Assembly (NCBI GenBank): GCA_038757905.1
Contig: JBCDGG010000131.1
Location: 1-15,215 of the forward strand
From: HLUCCA09 sp038757905
Lineage (GTDB): Bacteria > Pseudomonadota > Alphaproteobacteria > Rhodobacterales > Rhodobacteraceae
Direction: 5' to 3'
Length of the DNA stretch: 15,215 nt
The translations under genes were made by a program, and so were the position numbers. The first letter of the stretch is position 1. Each line of letters begins with the position of its first letter. Below are positions 1 through 6,185 of this stretch, piece after piece. The notes below the pieces were generated by a model that had not been told where the DNA came from, searched no databases, and was given only the letters and a program-made list of their open reading frames with translations.

Positions 1-347
1 GCAGTGTCCGCAGTCCGGAGCTTGCCGACAGCGTCGGAGAGCTTCTTGGCCTTGCCCCCGATCTCGCCGACGATCACGCCGCGCTTTGTTATCAGGTCAG
101 TTATCGTGTTGAGGTGTTCTCGGTTTGTCGCCAGGCGCCTGATTTCGTCGATGCCCGTTTCGACCTGCTCCAGCTTCGTCACGACGCTGTCGTGCAACGA
201 CTCAAGCTCGGACCGCATTTCCTGCTTTTTATCGAAGAGCCCGCCACCCTTCATGTGTTTGCGGATGAACTTTTCCTGCGACGGGGTGAGTGTGGAAGAA
301 GAGTACGCTGAGAGATCTTCGTTCGTTTTCTTCTTCTTCTTTGGCAT
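1..347 (-). CDS. Lysine-rich coiled-coil protein of unknown function, C-terminus off window
   Basis: An open frame runs from about 350 leftwards through the window edge without a stop, so only the first ~115 residues are visible. The N-terminus is very basic (MPKKKKKTNEDL). A charged heptad-like segment follows, roughly residues 35-75 (KKQEMRSELESLHDSVVTKL and onwards), which suggests a helical coiled coil. No signal peptide, membrane segment or catalytic motif is seen, and I do not recognise the family. I chose the ATG at 347 because a GAGG lies 9 nt upstream; an in-frame ATG at 353 has only 3 nt spacing to the same site. The DNA is visibly lower in GC than the neighbouring genes and uses ATA and AGG codons that are rare in high-GC genomes, which hints at acquisition by transfer. 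It may be cargo of the adjacent T6SS locus, but nothing in the sequence proves that. Confidence 0.6.
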   Translation of the reverse strand, partial: MPKKKKKTNEDLSAYSSSTLTPSQEKFIRKHMKGGGLFDKKQEMRSELESLHDSVVTKLEQVETGIDEIRRLATNREHLNTITDLITKRGVIVGEIGGKAKKLSDAVGKLRTADT

Positions 348-353
348 CGCCAT

Positions 354-548
354 CTCCCTCTTGCCGGAGGAACAACTGTCTAATTTTCGGCAGAGCGGCA
401 GGACCGTATCTGACAGCCGTAGGGCCCCGTCACGCGTGCCCAAACGGTGTTCGATAGGGGCGGGCAAGTCAACTGCACCGCGGTTTATGCCCGCTCGGCC
501 GTGTCGTATCCTACTAATGGCATATGCGCGCCCGGCTTGTTCCGGCCG
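354..548. other. Intergenic region upstream of the coiled-coil gene
   Basis: About 195 bases separate the small membrane-protein gene from the coiled-coil gene, and both read leftwards. I see no long frame with coding character. On the minus strand a GAGGG lies just before the coiled-coil start, and a TTGACT occurs, but no -10 element stands at a proper distance from it. The region probably holds the promoter of the leftward gene, which I cannot place. Confidence 0.3.
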
Positions 549-800
549 CTAGCCGTCCGCGTCTTCGTCGAGCATCGTGCCGCTTTCCACCGCATCCATG
601 TCGATGTCGTGGTCGAGGTCGTCCTCCAGGCGCCGGGTGGTGGTTTCGTCGGTGATCGAGATCGTTCCGGCGAAGAAACCGGCGGCGGCAAGCGTCGGCA
701 CCACCCACACCATCTTTTCCGTGAAGTAGGCCATCGAATAGGTAGGCACGAGGACGATCATCGCCTTGATCGTGGCCTCCTTCAGCTTATGCATCTTCAC
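549..800 (-). CDS. Small two-helix membrane protein with acidic C-terminal tail, unknown function
   Basis: An 83-residue product. Two hydrophobic segments are visible, about residues 10-26 (IKAMIVLVPTYSMAYF) and 31-49 (VWVVPTLAAAGFFAGTISI), joined by a short polar turn. They are followed by an Asp/Glu-rich tail (about residues 59-83, including LEDDLDHDIDMD). Third codon positions are strongly G/C, like the larger genes here, which supports real coding. The start is taken as GTG at 800, with GAGGAG 11 nt upstream; an in-frame ATG at 794 is possible. The family is not recognised. It sits 141 bp downstream of the methyltransferase gene on the same strand. A small membrane protein next to a T6SS locus could be an immunity protein or an accessory factor, but there is no direct evidence for either. 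Confidence 0.6.
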   Translation of the reverse strand: MKMHKLKEATIKAMIVLVPTYSMAYFTEKMVWVVPTLAAAGFFAGTISITDETTTRRLEDDLDHDIDMDAVESGTMLDEDADG

Positions 801-852
801 GCCTGGACCATCTCCTCATCTCGTCAGCGTGCCGGAGCCCACCTCCGAAACA

Positions 853-911
853 GCGCCGATCGGCACGCGCAAACGCGCACGCCGTTCTCTCAATCTAGGG
901 AGGATCGGCGC
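853..911 (-). repeat. Nested inverted repeats between methyltransferase and small membrane-protein genes
   Basis: GCGCCGATC at 853-861 and its exact reverse complement GATCGGCGC at 903-911 can pair. Inside, at 862-883, is a second hairpin of nine pairs (two of them G-U in the minus-strand RNA) with a four-base GTTT loop. There is no T-run after it on the minus strand, so it is not a standard intrinsic terminator. It lies in the 3' region of the methyltransferase transcript and the leader of the small gene, and could stop transcription, stabilise an RNA end or regulate the downstream gene. Confidence 0.4.
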
Positions 912-941
912 CTCTGGGGAGATACCCAGAAATTTTGCGTT

Positions 942-2030
942 TCAGGTTGAGGAGATATCGTAACTCGACGCGTCGATCAGCGGCCCCCAGAACCCGGCGT
1001 CGTAGCGGACATCGTCCGCACTGGCGACCGTTCTCGTGTCGGTATACTGGGCCGCGCGGCCGATCTCGTCGGCTTCCTCCTGCGAGATCCCGGCAATGAA
1101 GATCGGGCCTTCCACACGCGCCGCATCGATCTGTTTGCGGTAATCGAGCACCACATTGTACGGTGCGAGGATGATCGTCCCCGGGCGCGCGTCGTTGATG
1201 ATCTTCTGCTCCAATTGGCCCAGAAGATTGGTGTCCTTCATCGGCCGGTAGAAGTAGATGACATCGTAGTCGTCATAGTGCTCGAAAGTGATCCCATCGG
1301 CGTGGATCACCTTCATCTGCGTGTGCTGCACGATGTCGAAGAAGTTCTCCGCCGCACGCACGTAGCCCTTGTCGTATTCGAGCCCCACGCAATGGCGGAA
1401 ATGCCGATTGGCGAGGAAACAGCGCGATCCCCCGCCGCAGCCGACATCGAGGAAGCGCCCGTCCTTGGCGCGCCCCTGCACCAGCAGCAGGCGATAGGCG
1501 GCGCTGACCAGTTGATCGAACGGGCGGGCGGGCATCGGAATGTCGGGAAAGCACTCGTAGGCACGCGCTTCCGGGTTCTGACGGTTGAGGTTGATCACCG
1601 TGTGAAACGCCATATCGATCATGCCGAGAAGCTCGTCATGGGTGTCGAGCAAGTCCCAATCGATCAGCGGTGTCGGAGACGGGTCGGCATGCGCCATCAC
1701 CATCTGGCCGACGCTGTTCCAATCTCGAATGCGCTTGCGGGAGCTGTGATACAGCTCGTAGATTTTCTGTGCTTCGCGATAATCGCGCGGCTTCAAGGCC
1801 TTCCGATCCGGCGGTTCCGTGATGCTGATCCGCTTGGCGAGCGAGTTGTACTTGCGGTACTCGCCGTCAATCGCTTCCCAGCTCGACCGGATCATGTCGG
1901 CGTCGCGCCGGAAGGCCGGCTTGGCCAGTTCCTCGGCCAACGGCGCCGTGATCGACATCAGCTTGGTCTCTAGATCGAGCAGGTTATCCTTGGCCTTGGT
2001 GGAGGCGCGGCTGAGCAGAAATGTTGACAT
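942..2030 (-). CDS. Class I SAM-dependent methyltransferase with a long N-terminal helical region
   Basis: A soluble protein of 362 residues. The SAM-binding Rossmann signature is clear at about residues 193-201 (FLDVGCGGG). It is followed by the acidic end of strand 2 (VGLEYD, about 215-220), HADGITF (about 243-249) and the strand-4 motif YDVIYFYRP (about 255-263). The first ~170 residues are mostly charged and helical and do not look like a standard substrate domain. No signal peptide or membrane helix is seen, so it should act in the cytoplasm; the substrate cannot be read from the sequence. The ATG at 2030 is chosen because AGGA lies 6 nt upstream; a GTG directly before it, at 2033, is the alternative. 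It is not tightly linked to either neighbour (about 195 bp from the peptidase gene, 141 bp from the small gene), so a role in secretion is not shown. The methyltransferase fold is certain, the specific function unknown. Confidence 0.85.
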   Translation of the reverse strand: MSTFLLSRASTKAKDNLLDLETKLMSITAPLAEELAKPAFRRDADMIRSSWEAIDGEYRKYNSLAKRISITEPPDRKALKPRDYREAQKIYELYHSSRKRIRDWNSVGQMVMAHADPSPTPLIDWDLLDTHDELLGMIDMAFHTVINLNRQNPEARAYECFPDIPMPARPFDQLVSAAYRLLLVQGRAKDGRFLDVGCGGGSRCFLANRHFRHCVGLEYDKGYVRAAENFFDIVQHTQMKVIHADGITFEHYDDYDVIYFYRPMKDTNLLGQLEQKIINDARPGTIILAPYNVVLDYRKQIDAARVEGPIFIAGISQEEADEIGRAAQYTDTRTVASADDVRYDAGFWGPLIDASSYDISST

Positions 2031-2048
2031 CACAGATCCTGTAGCGGT

Positions 2049-2062
2049 CCGTCGCGCGACGG
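2049..2062. promoter_or_regulatory. Perfect 14-bp palindrome upstream of the methyltransferase start
   Basis: CCGTCGCGCGACGG is its own reverse complement and lies 18 bases upstream of the methyltransferase ATG, just before its ribosome-binding site. It could be an operator, or a short hairpin in the leader. A GC-rich palindrome of this length can also arise by chance in such DNA. Confidence 0.25.
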
Positions 2063-2224
2063 GTTCGAAAATTCATGTGGGGCGCCCGGCTCAGCCGCCC
2101 CGATCGCTGCATTGCGCAACTTTACTTTGGGGCATCGCCGCCAGATGGAGAAGAGGCAAACGCGAGGATAGGGCCCGTACCGGCGATTCACGCCGACCTG
2201 CGGCGCCCCGCGCGGCAGACACGG

Positions 2225-3127
2225 CTAGAGCTTGCCTTCCTCGATCCACTTCTCGACAAGGTCGCGGCTGACTTCGAAGTGCATGCTGTCCTCGCGCCCG
2301 AAGCTGGCGCCCCAATACCACCCTTCGTTGCGGAAGAAATCCGCGAGGATCGTCAGGCCAAGCTGTGTCTTGCCGTCTCCGAGGGTGTCGAGCTTGCCGT
2401 CGATGTTGAGGTCGAGCGACAGCCCGAACGCATGGGTCGACACCCGGGTGGAGCCGCGGATCCGCCGCACGCAGAGCGCGCCTGCGGTGTTGATCCGCGC
2501 GTAGAGGTCGGGGTCGGTCTGCTCGATCTTCTCGAACACCCTGCGCAGCGACTCGATGGCCGGCTCCAGCATCTGAACGCGCACCGGCCCGACTTGTTCG
2601 AGCCGCAGCTTGCTGCGGAGCCGCTCGTTCGTCATCGACTGGCAATTGTCGCTGAGATCCTGCCGGGGCAGGCCGAACACGCTGGTCAGGTAGGACGGGG
2701 ACGCGATGCGCAGATCGCCGTTCACCTCGCGCCGGTTGGCGATCAGCACGACCTGGGCATAGGCGTCGATGATCTCGTTCGGACCCTGGTCGGGCAACGG
2801 CGCGAACGGATCGGCCGGCTGGATGGGCGCGGCATTCGCGGCGTCGAGCGCTGCTTGCAAGCCGTTGATCCGGTCGTCGAGCGCCTCCATCTGCGTCGTC
2901 ATCGCCTCGATCTGACGGCGCAGCTTCTCAATCTCGATCCGCGCGCCGCTGTCGATGGCCGGCCCTTCCATCTCATCGAAGAGCGGAGAGTCGTCGAACT
3001 CCGCCGTGTCGCTGGGCGGGCGCAGTTGCAGGAAGATCAGGACACCGACCACCACCAGGATCAGCACGATGATCCCGATGATCGCCGGGATGACGCGGTT
3101 TTCCATCGAAGGCGAATTCTCGGACAT
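2225..3127 (-). CDS. Membrane-anchored M15/VanY-type peptidoglycan peptidase
   Basis: Taken from the ATG at 3127 this is 300 residues. Order: a short cytoplasmic N-terminus; one membrane helix at about 12-35 (VIPAIIGIIVLILVVVGVLI); an acidic linker; a coiled coil at about 62-98 (IEIEKLRRQIEAMTTQMEAL); then a periplasmic peptidase domain. The zinc-site signature of M15 peptidases is present: SxHxxGxxxD in STHAFGLSLD (His232, Asp239) and a final MHFEV (His283). RRIRGSTR just before it is also typical of the VanY/extensin-like group. Members cut D-Ala-D-Ala or peptide cross-links in the cell wall. The anchor suggests a housekeeping or assembly role rather than an exported toxin, comparable to TagX, the M15-like hydrolase needed for T6SS assembly in Acinetobacter; this is inferred from context. 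The start is uncertain: ATG 3106 is an alternative, neither has a strong ribosome-binding site, and the frame opens further to 3310. It is divergent from the OmpA gene. Confidence 0.8.
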   Translation of the reverse strand: MSENSPSMENRVIPAIIGIIVLILVVVGVLIFLQLRPPSDTAEFDDSPLFDEMEGPAIDSGARIEIEKLRRQIEAMTTQMEALDDRINGLQAALDAANAAPIQPADPFAPLPDQGPNEIIDAYAQVVLIANRREVNGDLRIASPSYLTSVFGLPRQDLSDNCQSMTNERLRSKLRLEQVGPVRVQMLEPAIESLRRVFEKIEQTDPDLYARINTAGALCVRRIRGSTRVSTHAFGLSLDLNIDGKLDTLGDGKTQLGLTILADFFRNEGWYWGASFGREDSMHFEVSRDLVEKWIEEGKL

Positions 3128-3189
3128 CGGTCGGCGGCGGGCCCCAGGGACGAAACACTCGAAGAGCAACGTAAGGCCTTTGACGCGCG

Positions 3190-3235
3190 GCGCCAACCTT
3201 TTGCCTATGTCCCCTTGCGCCAACCTTTGGCCTAT
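3190..3235. repeat. Two 19-bp direct repeats in the divergent intergenic region
   Basis: GCGCCAACCTTTTGCCTAT at 3190-3208 recurs as GCGCCAACCTTTGGCCTAT at 3217-3235, with one mismatch and a 27-bp start-to-start spacing (about two and a half helix turns). The pair sits between the peptidase gene (starting at 3127, leftwards) and the OmpA-kinase unit (starting at 3334, rightwards). Direct repeats in a divergent promoter region suggest a binding site for a transcription regulator, which could control either or both units. Confidence 0.45.
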
Positions 3236-3242
3236 TGAGGAA

Positions 3243-3273
3243 TTGGATTGTCCCTGCATCCTAGACGTATAGT
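3243..3273 (+). promoter_or_regulatory. Possible promoter of the OmpA-kinase unit
   Basis: A TATAGT at 3268-3273 resembles a -10 box, and a TTGGAT at 3243-3248 is a possible -35 box at a long spacing of 19. It lies just downstream of the direct repeats and about 60 bases before the OmpA start. The match is weak and alphaproteobacterial promoters vary, so this is only a candidate. Confidence 0.25.
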
Positions 3274-3333
3274 CGTTGTCTGAGTCCGAGGGCTGGTGTA
3301 GACACGACACAACGATACCGTGAGGGTTTCAGA

Positions 3334-3921
3334 ATGCTACGTAAGGCTTTTCTTCTGACAGCGGCGATGGCTGTGGTCTCCTTGGGACAACCCGCGCTCG
3401 CCCAGTCGACCGATGCAAGCACTCTCAGCGCAGAGGAGCTTCAGGAGCGTTTCAACAATCAGCGCACGCGGGGCCTGACGCTCGCCCCGCAGACCGGCGG
3501 CGCGGCCGCGACCGAGGCCGCCACGCAGACCGAGACGACCGAAGTCGCCGCAACATCGACGGCCGTCGACTATGTCGATGCCGGAGAGGATACCGTCGCC
3601 ATCCAGATCTCGTTTGACTTCGACAGTTCCGCCCTGCGCGAGGACCAGAAGCCGAAACTGGCCACGCTGTGCGAGGTGATGACGTCGATGGACGAGGGTG
3701 CGTTCCGGATCGTCGGCCACACAGACGCCTCCGGCTCGGCGAGCTACAACGAACGTCTTTCGCTGCTTCGCGCACAGGAAGTGAAGCGCCATCTGGTGGG
3801 GGATTGCGGCATCTCCGAGGACCGGCTGGAAGCCGTCGGCGTGGGCGAGTCCTTCCCGCTGGACGACGCAGATCCCAACGCGGACTCGCAGCGGCGCGTC
3901 GAATTCCAGGCGATGAGCTGA
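3334..3921 (+). CDS. Secreted OmpA-family peptidoglycan-binding protein
   Basis: 195 residues. A Sec signal peptide covers about residues 1-23 (basic MLRK, hydrophobic core, ALA before Gln24). It is followed by a Thr/Ala-rich linker to about residue 78 and one OmpA C-terminal domain at about 88-193. The domain shows ISFDFDSSAL, the loop GHTDASGS and NERLSLLRAQEV. Asp131 and Arg146 have the spacing of the diaminopimelate-binding pair known in OmpA domains, so binding to the wall is expected. The usual NRRVEF end reads SQRRVEF. Cys113 and Cys158 could form a disulfide. There is no lipobox and no beta-barrel, so it is a soluble periplasmic protein. GAGG lies a few bases before the ATG. It is co-directional with the kinase gene 45 bp downstream, which suggests a joint role in sensing the wall or anchoring the secretion apparatus. 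Confidence 0.85.
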   Translation: MLRKAFLLTAAMAVVSLGQPALAQSTDASTLSAEELQERFNNQRTRGLTLAPQTGGAAATEAATQTETTEVAATSTAVDYVDAGEDTVAIQISFDFDSSALREDQKPKLATLCEVMTSMDEGAFRIVGHTDASGSASYNERLSLLRAQEVKRHLVGDCGISEDRLEAVGVGESFPLDDADPNADSQRRVEFQAMS

Positions 3922-3952
3922 CGCGTCTCACGCGATACTCCGAAGAGGCACA

Positions 3953-3970
3953 ATGCTGGAGAGCCCATGA
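3953..3970 (+). other. Possible five-codon leader overlapping the kinase start
   Basis: ATG CTG GAG AGC CCA TGA encodes MLESP and its stop overlaps the kinase ATG (ATGA). GAAGAGG stands 4 nt before it. The GGAG that serves the kinase start lies inside this mini-frame, so ribosomes translating it would pass over and re-initiate at the kinase. It may be chance; nothing beyond the arrangement supports it. Confidence 0.2.
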
Positions 3971-6159
3971 GCGGATCGCAACCAGGTGACATCTTTCAAC
4001 CCGGCGATCTGCTGAACAACACCTATCGCATCGAGTCGATCCTGGGCCGGGGCGGCACCTCGGAGGTCTACAAGGCGCGTTCGGAGATCTCCGGGCGCGT
4101 CATCGCCGTGAAGGCTTTGCGCGCCGAATACGCCCGCAACGAAGACTTCCTGGTGTTGATGACGCGGGAAGAAGAGATCCGCGATATCCGGCACGATGCC
4201 GTGGTGCGCTACTACGACACCCAGCGCATGCCGGACGGCGTGGTGTATCTGGCGATGGATTTCGTCGACGGCACGCGCCTGGACAAGGCGGCCTCCAACG
4301 GCGGGATGTCGGCCAGCGATCTGATGGTGATCGGCCAGCGTGTGGCCGAGGGCCTCGTCGTCGCCCATGGCCACAACATCGTCCACCGGGATCTGTCGCC
4401 CGACAACATCATCCTGCGCAACGACCGTCCCGACGATCCGGTCATCATCGACTTCGGCATCGCCAAGGACACGAATCCCGGCGCGCAAACTATCGTCGGC
4501 AACGAGTTTGCCGGAAAGTATGCCTATGCCGCGCCGGAGCAGTTGAGCGGCAATACCGACGCACGGTCGGACATCTACGCGCTGGGCGCGCTGCTGCTGG
4601 CGACCTTTCGGGGCAAGAAGCCCGATCTCGGGGCCAGCCCGATGGAGATGCTGACCAAGAAGAACGAGCCGTTGGACCTCGAAGGCGTGCCGGACCCGCT
4701 GCGCAGCATCATTTCGCGCATGTCCGACCCCGAGCCCGACAAGCGCTTCGCGTCGGCAGAGGCGGTCGTCGCCGCGTTCAAGGATCCTGCCTCCATGGAC
4801 GCGCCCGCGTCCGAAGCGCCCGCCGATGCTCCGGAAGTCGACGCGGACGCTACCGTGGTCGTCGCCCCGCCCCGGAAAGCCGACGACGAGACCTCCGCGC
4901 GACCGGCGGCGAAGGCCAAGGCGCCCACGGCCGACAAGGGCGCCAAGAAGTCCTCCGGCGCCCTCGTTCCGATCCTTGGGGTCCTGGTCGTGGCGGGCCT
5001 CGGTGCAGGGGCCTATTTCTCCGGTCTGCTCGACGGCCTCACCGGGCCGCGCTACCCGTTGGCAGAACCGTTTGCCATGGTCGTCGAACGCGGCCCCAAC
5101 GGCGTGCCGCGCGCCACCGGCAACGTCCCGTCGCCCGAGGTCGAAGAGGCACTGAGCGGCCAGATCTCGGCGCTGGGCGGCACCGCGGACCTGACGCTGG
5201 CAACGGGCAACATCCCGGAAGTGTGGGCCGAAAGCCTGATGAGCATGGTCGACGCCGCCGCCAGCCTGGAAGAGTTCCGCATCGACGTCGAGGACACGCG
5301 CGCCGATGTCTTCGGCCTCGCCACAACCGAGGGAGACATCGAACGCGTGAGCGCCGCCCTGCGCGAAAGCGCGGCGCCCGCCTTCCAGATGTCGCTCAAC
5401 ATGGTGTTGGGGCCGCGATTCCTGCCGGCCGACTTCCTGCGCCCGATCCTGCTGTCCCATGCCGATTGCGGGCCGCTGTCGCTGAACCCGGCCCCGCCGA
5501 CGGGATACAGCCTGGAAGACGAGATCGTGGTGTTCGGCCGCCTGGCCACCGACGAAAGCCGCGAGAACCTGGAACGCGACGTCGAAGCACTGGCCGGGAC
5601 GCGCCCCGTGCGCATCGAAACGGAGATGCTCAACCCTGCGCTCTGCGAGATCGACTCGGTGCTGCCCGCCAGCATAGAACCCGGCGGGTTCGAGCTTCTG
5701 TTCGGATATGGCGACCGGGCGGAGAGCAATCCCAACGCGGTCTACAATGTCGGCGAAAACCCGGTGATCGATGTCGCGCTCCCCCCCGATGCCGAAGATG
5801 GCTACCTGAGGGTGTCCATCGTCGACGTCAAAGGAGTCGTCTTCCATCTTCTGCCCAATCTCTTCCGTCCGGAAAACAGCATCGCCGCCCTCCGCGAGGA
5901 AACGTCCGACGGGATCATCCGCCTAAGCTACGGGCTTGAGGAAGCCGCCGGGGAGAGCCGCCTGGCCTTCACCGTCGACGACAGCGTGCTCGGCAAGAAC
6001 CAGATCCTGGTGATGCACACCGATGCCCCGTTATTTGACGAACTCCGCCCGACAACCGAGTCCTCCGCAAGCTATGCCGATGCGCTGGATGAGGCGCGCA
6101 ATGCCGGCAACATCTCGATCCGGTCCATCGACAGCGCGATCCTGACGACACAGCGCTGA
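3967..6159 (+). CDS. ppkA: T6SS-associated membrane Ser/Thr protein kinase, PpkA type
   Basis: 730 residues. A cytoplasmic Hanks-type kinase domain (about 20-272) has the glycine loop LGRGGTSEV, Lys49 in IAVKAL, the catalytic loop HRDLSPDN (Asp142, Asn147), DFG at 162-164, APE at 189-191 and SDIYALG, so it should be active. A Pro/Ala/Lys-rich linker (about 275-330) leads to one membrane helix at about 332-354. The periplasmic part has two modules. One, about 365-545, resembles the BON-like repeats found in OmpA-type proteins of this group (phrases such as RATGNVPSPEVEEAL). The second, about 590-690, looks like DUF4384 (YNVGENPVIDV, then GYLRVSIVDVKGVVFHLLPN). Cys501 and Cys560 may pair. PpkA kinases phosphorylate FHA proteins, or TssL in Agrobacterium, to activate T6SS. 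The start at 3967 has GGAG 5 nt upstream. The gene faces the tss operon rather than lying within it, and the von Willebrand A domain of Pseudomonas PpkA is absent. Confidence 0.88.
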   Translation: MSGSQPGDIFQPGDLLNNTYRIESILGRGGTSEVYKARSEISGRVIAVKALRAEYARNEDFLVLMTREEEIRDIRHDAVVRYYDTQRMPDGVVYLAMDFVDGTRLDKAASNGGMSASDLMVIGQRVAEGLVVAHGHNIVHRDLSPDNIILRNDRPDDPVIIDFGIAKDTNPGAQTIVGNEFAGKYAYAAPEQLSGNTDARSDIYALGALLLATFRGKKPDLGASPMEMLTKKNEPLDLEGVPDPLRSIISRMSDPEPDKRFASAEAVVAAFKDPASMDAPASEAPADAPEVDADATVVVAPPRKADDETSARPAAKAKAPTADKGAKKSSGALVPILGVLVVAGLGAGAYFSGLLDGLTGPRYPLAEPFAMVVERGPNGVPRATGNVPSPEVEEALSGQISALGGTADLTLATGNIPEVWAESLMSMVDAAASLEEFRIDVEDTRADVFGLATTEGDIERVSAALRESAAPAFQMSLNMVLGPRFLPADFLRPILLSHADCGPLSLNPAPPTGYSLEDEIVVFGRLATDESRENLERDVEALAGTRPVRIETEMLNPALCEIDSVLPASIEPGGFELLFGYGDRAESNPNAVYNVGENPVIDVALPPDAEDGYLRVSIVDVKGVVFHLLPNLFRPENSIAALREETSDGIIRLSYGLEEAAGESRLAFTVDDSVLGKNQILVMHTDAPLFDELRPTTESSASYADALDEARNAGNISIRSIDSAILTTQR

Positions 6160-6173
6160 GCGCACAGGCGCTC
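6158..6173. terminator. Short hairpin between the convergent kinase and phosphatase genes
   Basis: GAGCGC and GCGCTC form a perfect 6-bp stem around the loop ACAG, starting inside the kinase stop codon. Only 26 bases separate the two convergent stop codons, so a two-way terminator is expected about here. No T-run follows on either strand, so termination by this hairpin alone is doubtful. Confidence 0.3.
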
Positions 6174-6185
6174 GCGCAAGCGGCG

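Noticed and set aside
326..342. T-rich CTT repeat resembling a terminator tail or simple repeat
   Set aside because: It is the reverse complement of the AAG codons for the lysine run at the start of the coiled-coil protein, and there is no adjoining hairpin.
4..552. Plus-strand frame of 182 codons over the left edge
   Set aside because: It is antisense to the basic coiled-coil frame. Its run of phenylalanines is the reverse of the lysine codons, and it crosses the intergenic region without a change in character.
1..3127. Methyltransferase, small membrane protein and coiled-coil gene as a new anti-phage or toxin system
   Set aside because: No nuclease, NADase, nucleotide-sensing or toxin motif is visible, the genes are not tightly linked, and the leftmost gene is incomplete, so such a claim has no support here.
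2075..3238. Open frame of about 387 codons on the plus strand opposite the M15 peptidase gene
   Set aside because: The minus strand carries a clear signature, membrane helix and coiled coil; the plus-strand frame is compositionally the mirror of it and covers the promoter region too.
3128..3310. Longer N-terminus for the M15 peptidase, starting at 3310
   Set aside because: The extra 61 residues lie across the direct repeats, have no family-like content and no membrane-targeting logic; the start at 3127 or 3106 places the membrane helix at the N-terminus.
3928..5847. Open frame of about 639 codons on the minus strand opposite the kinase gene
   Set aside because: It is antisense to a kinase with all catalytic motifs; the translation is low-complexity Gly/Arg/His/Asp-rich and resembles no family.
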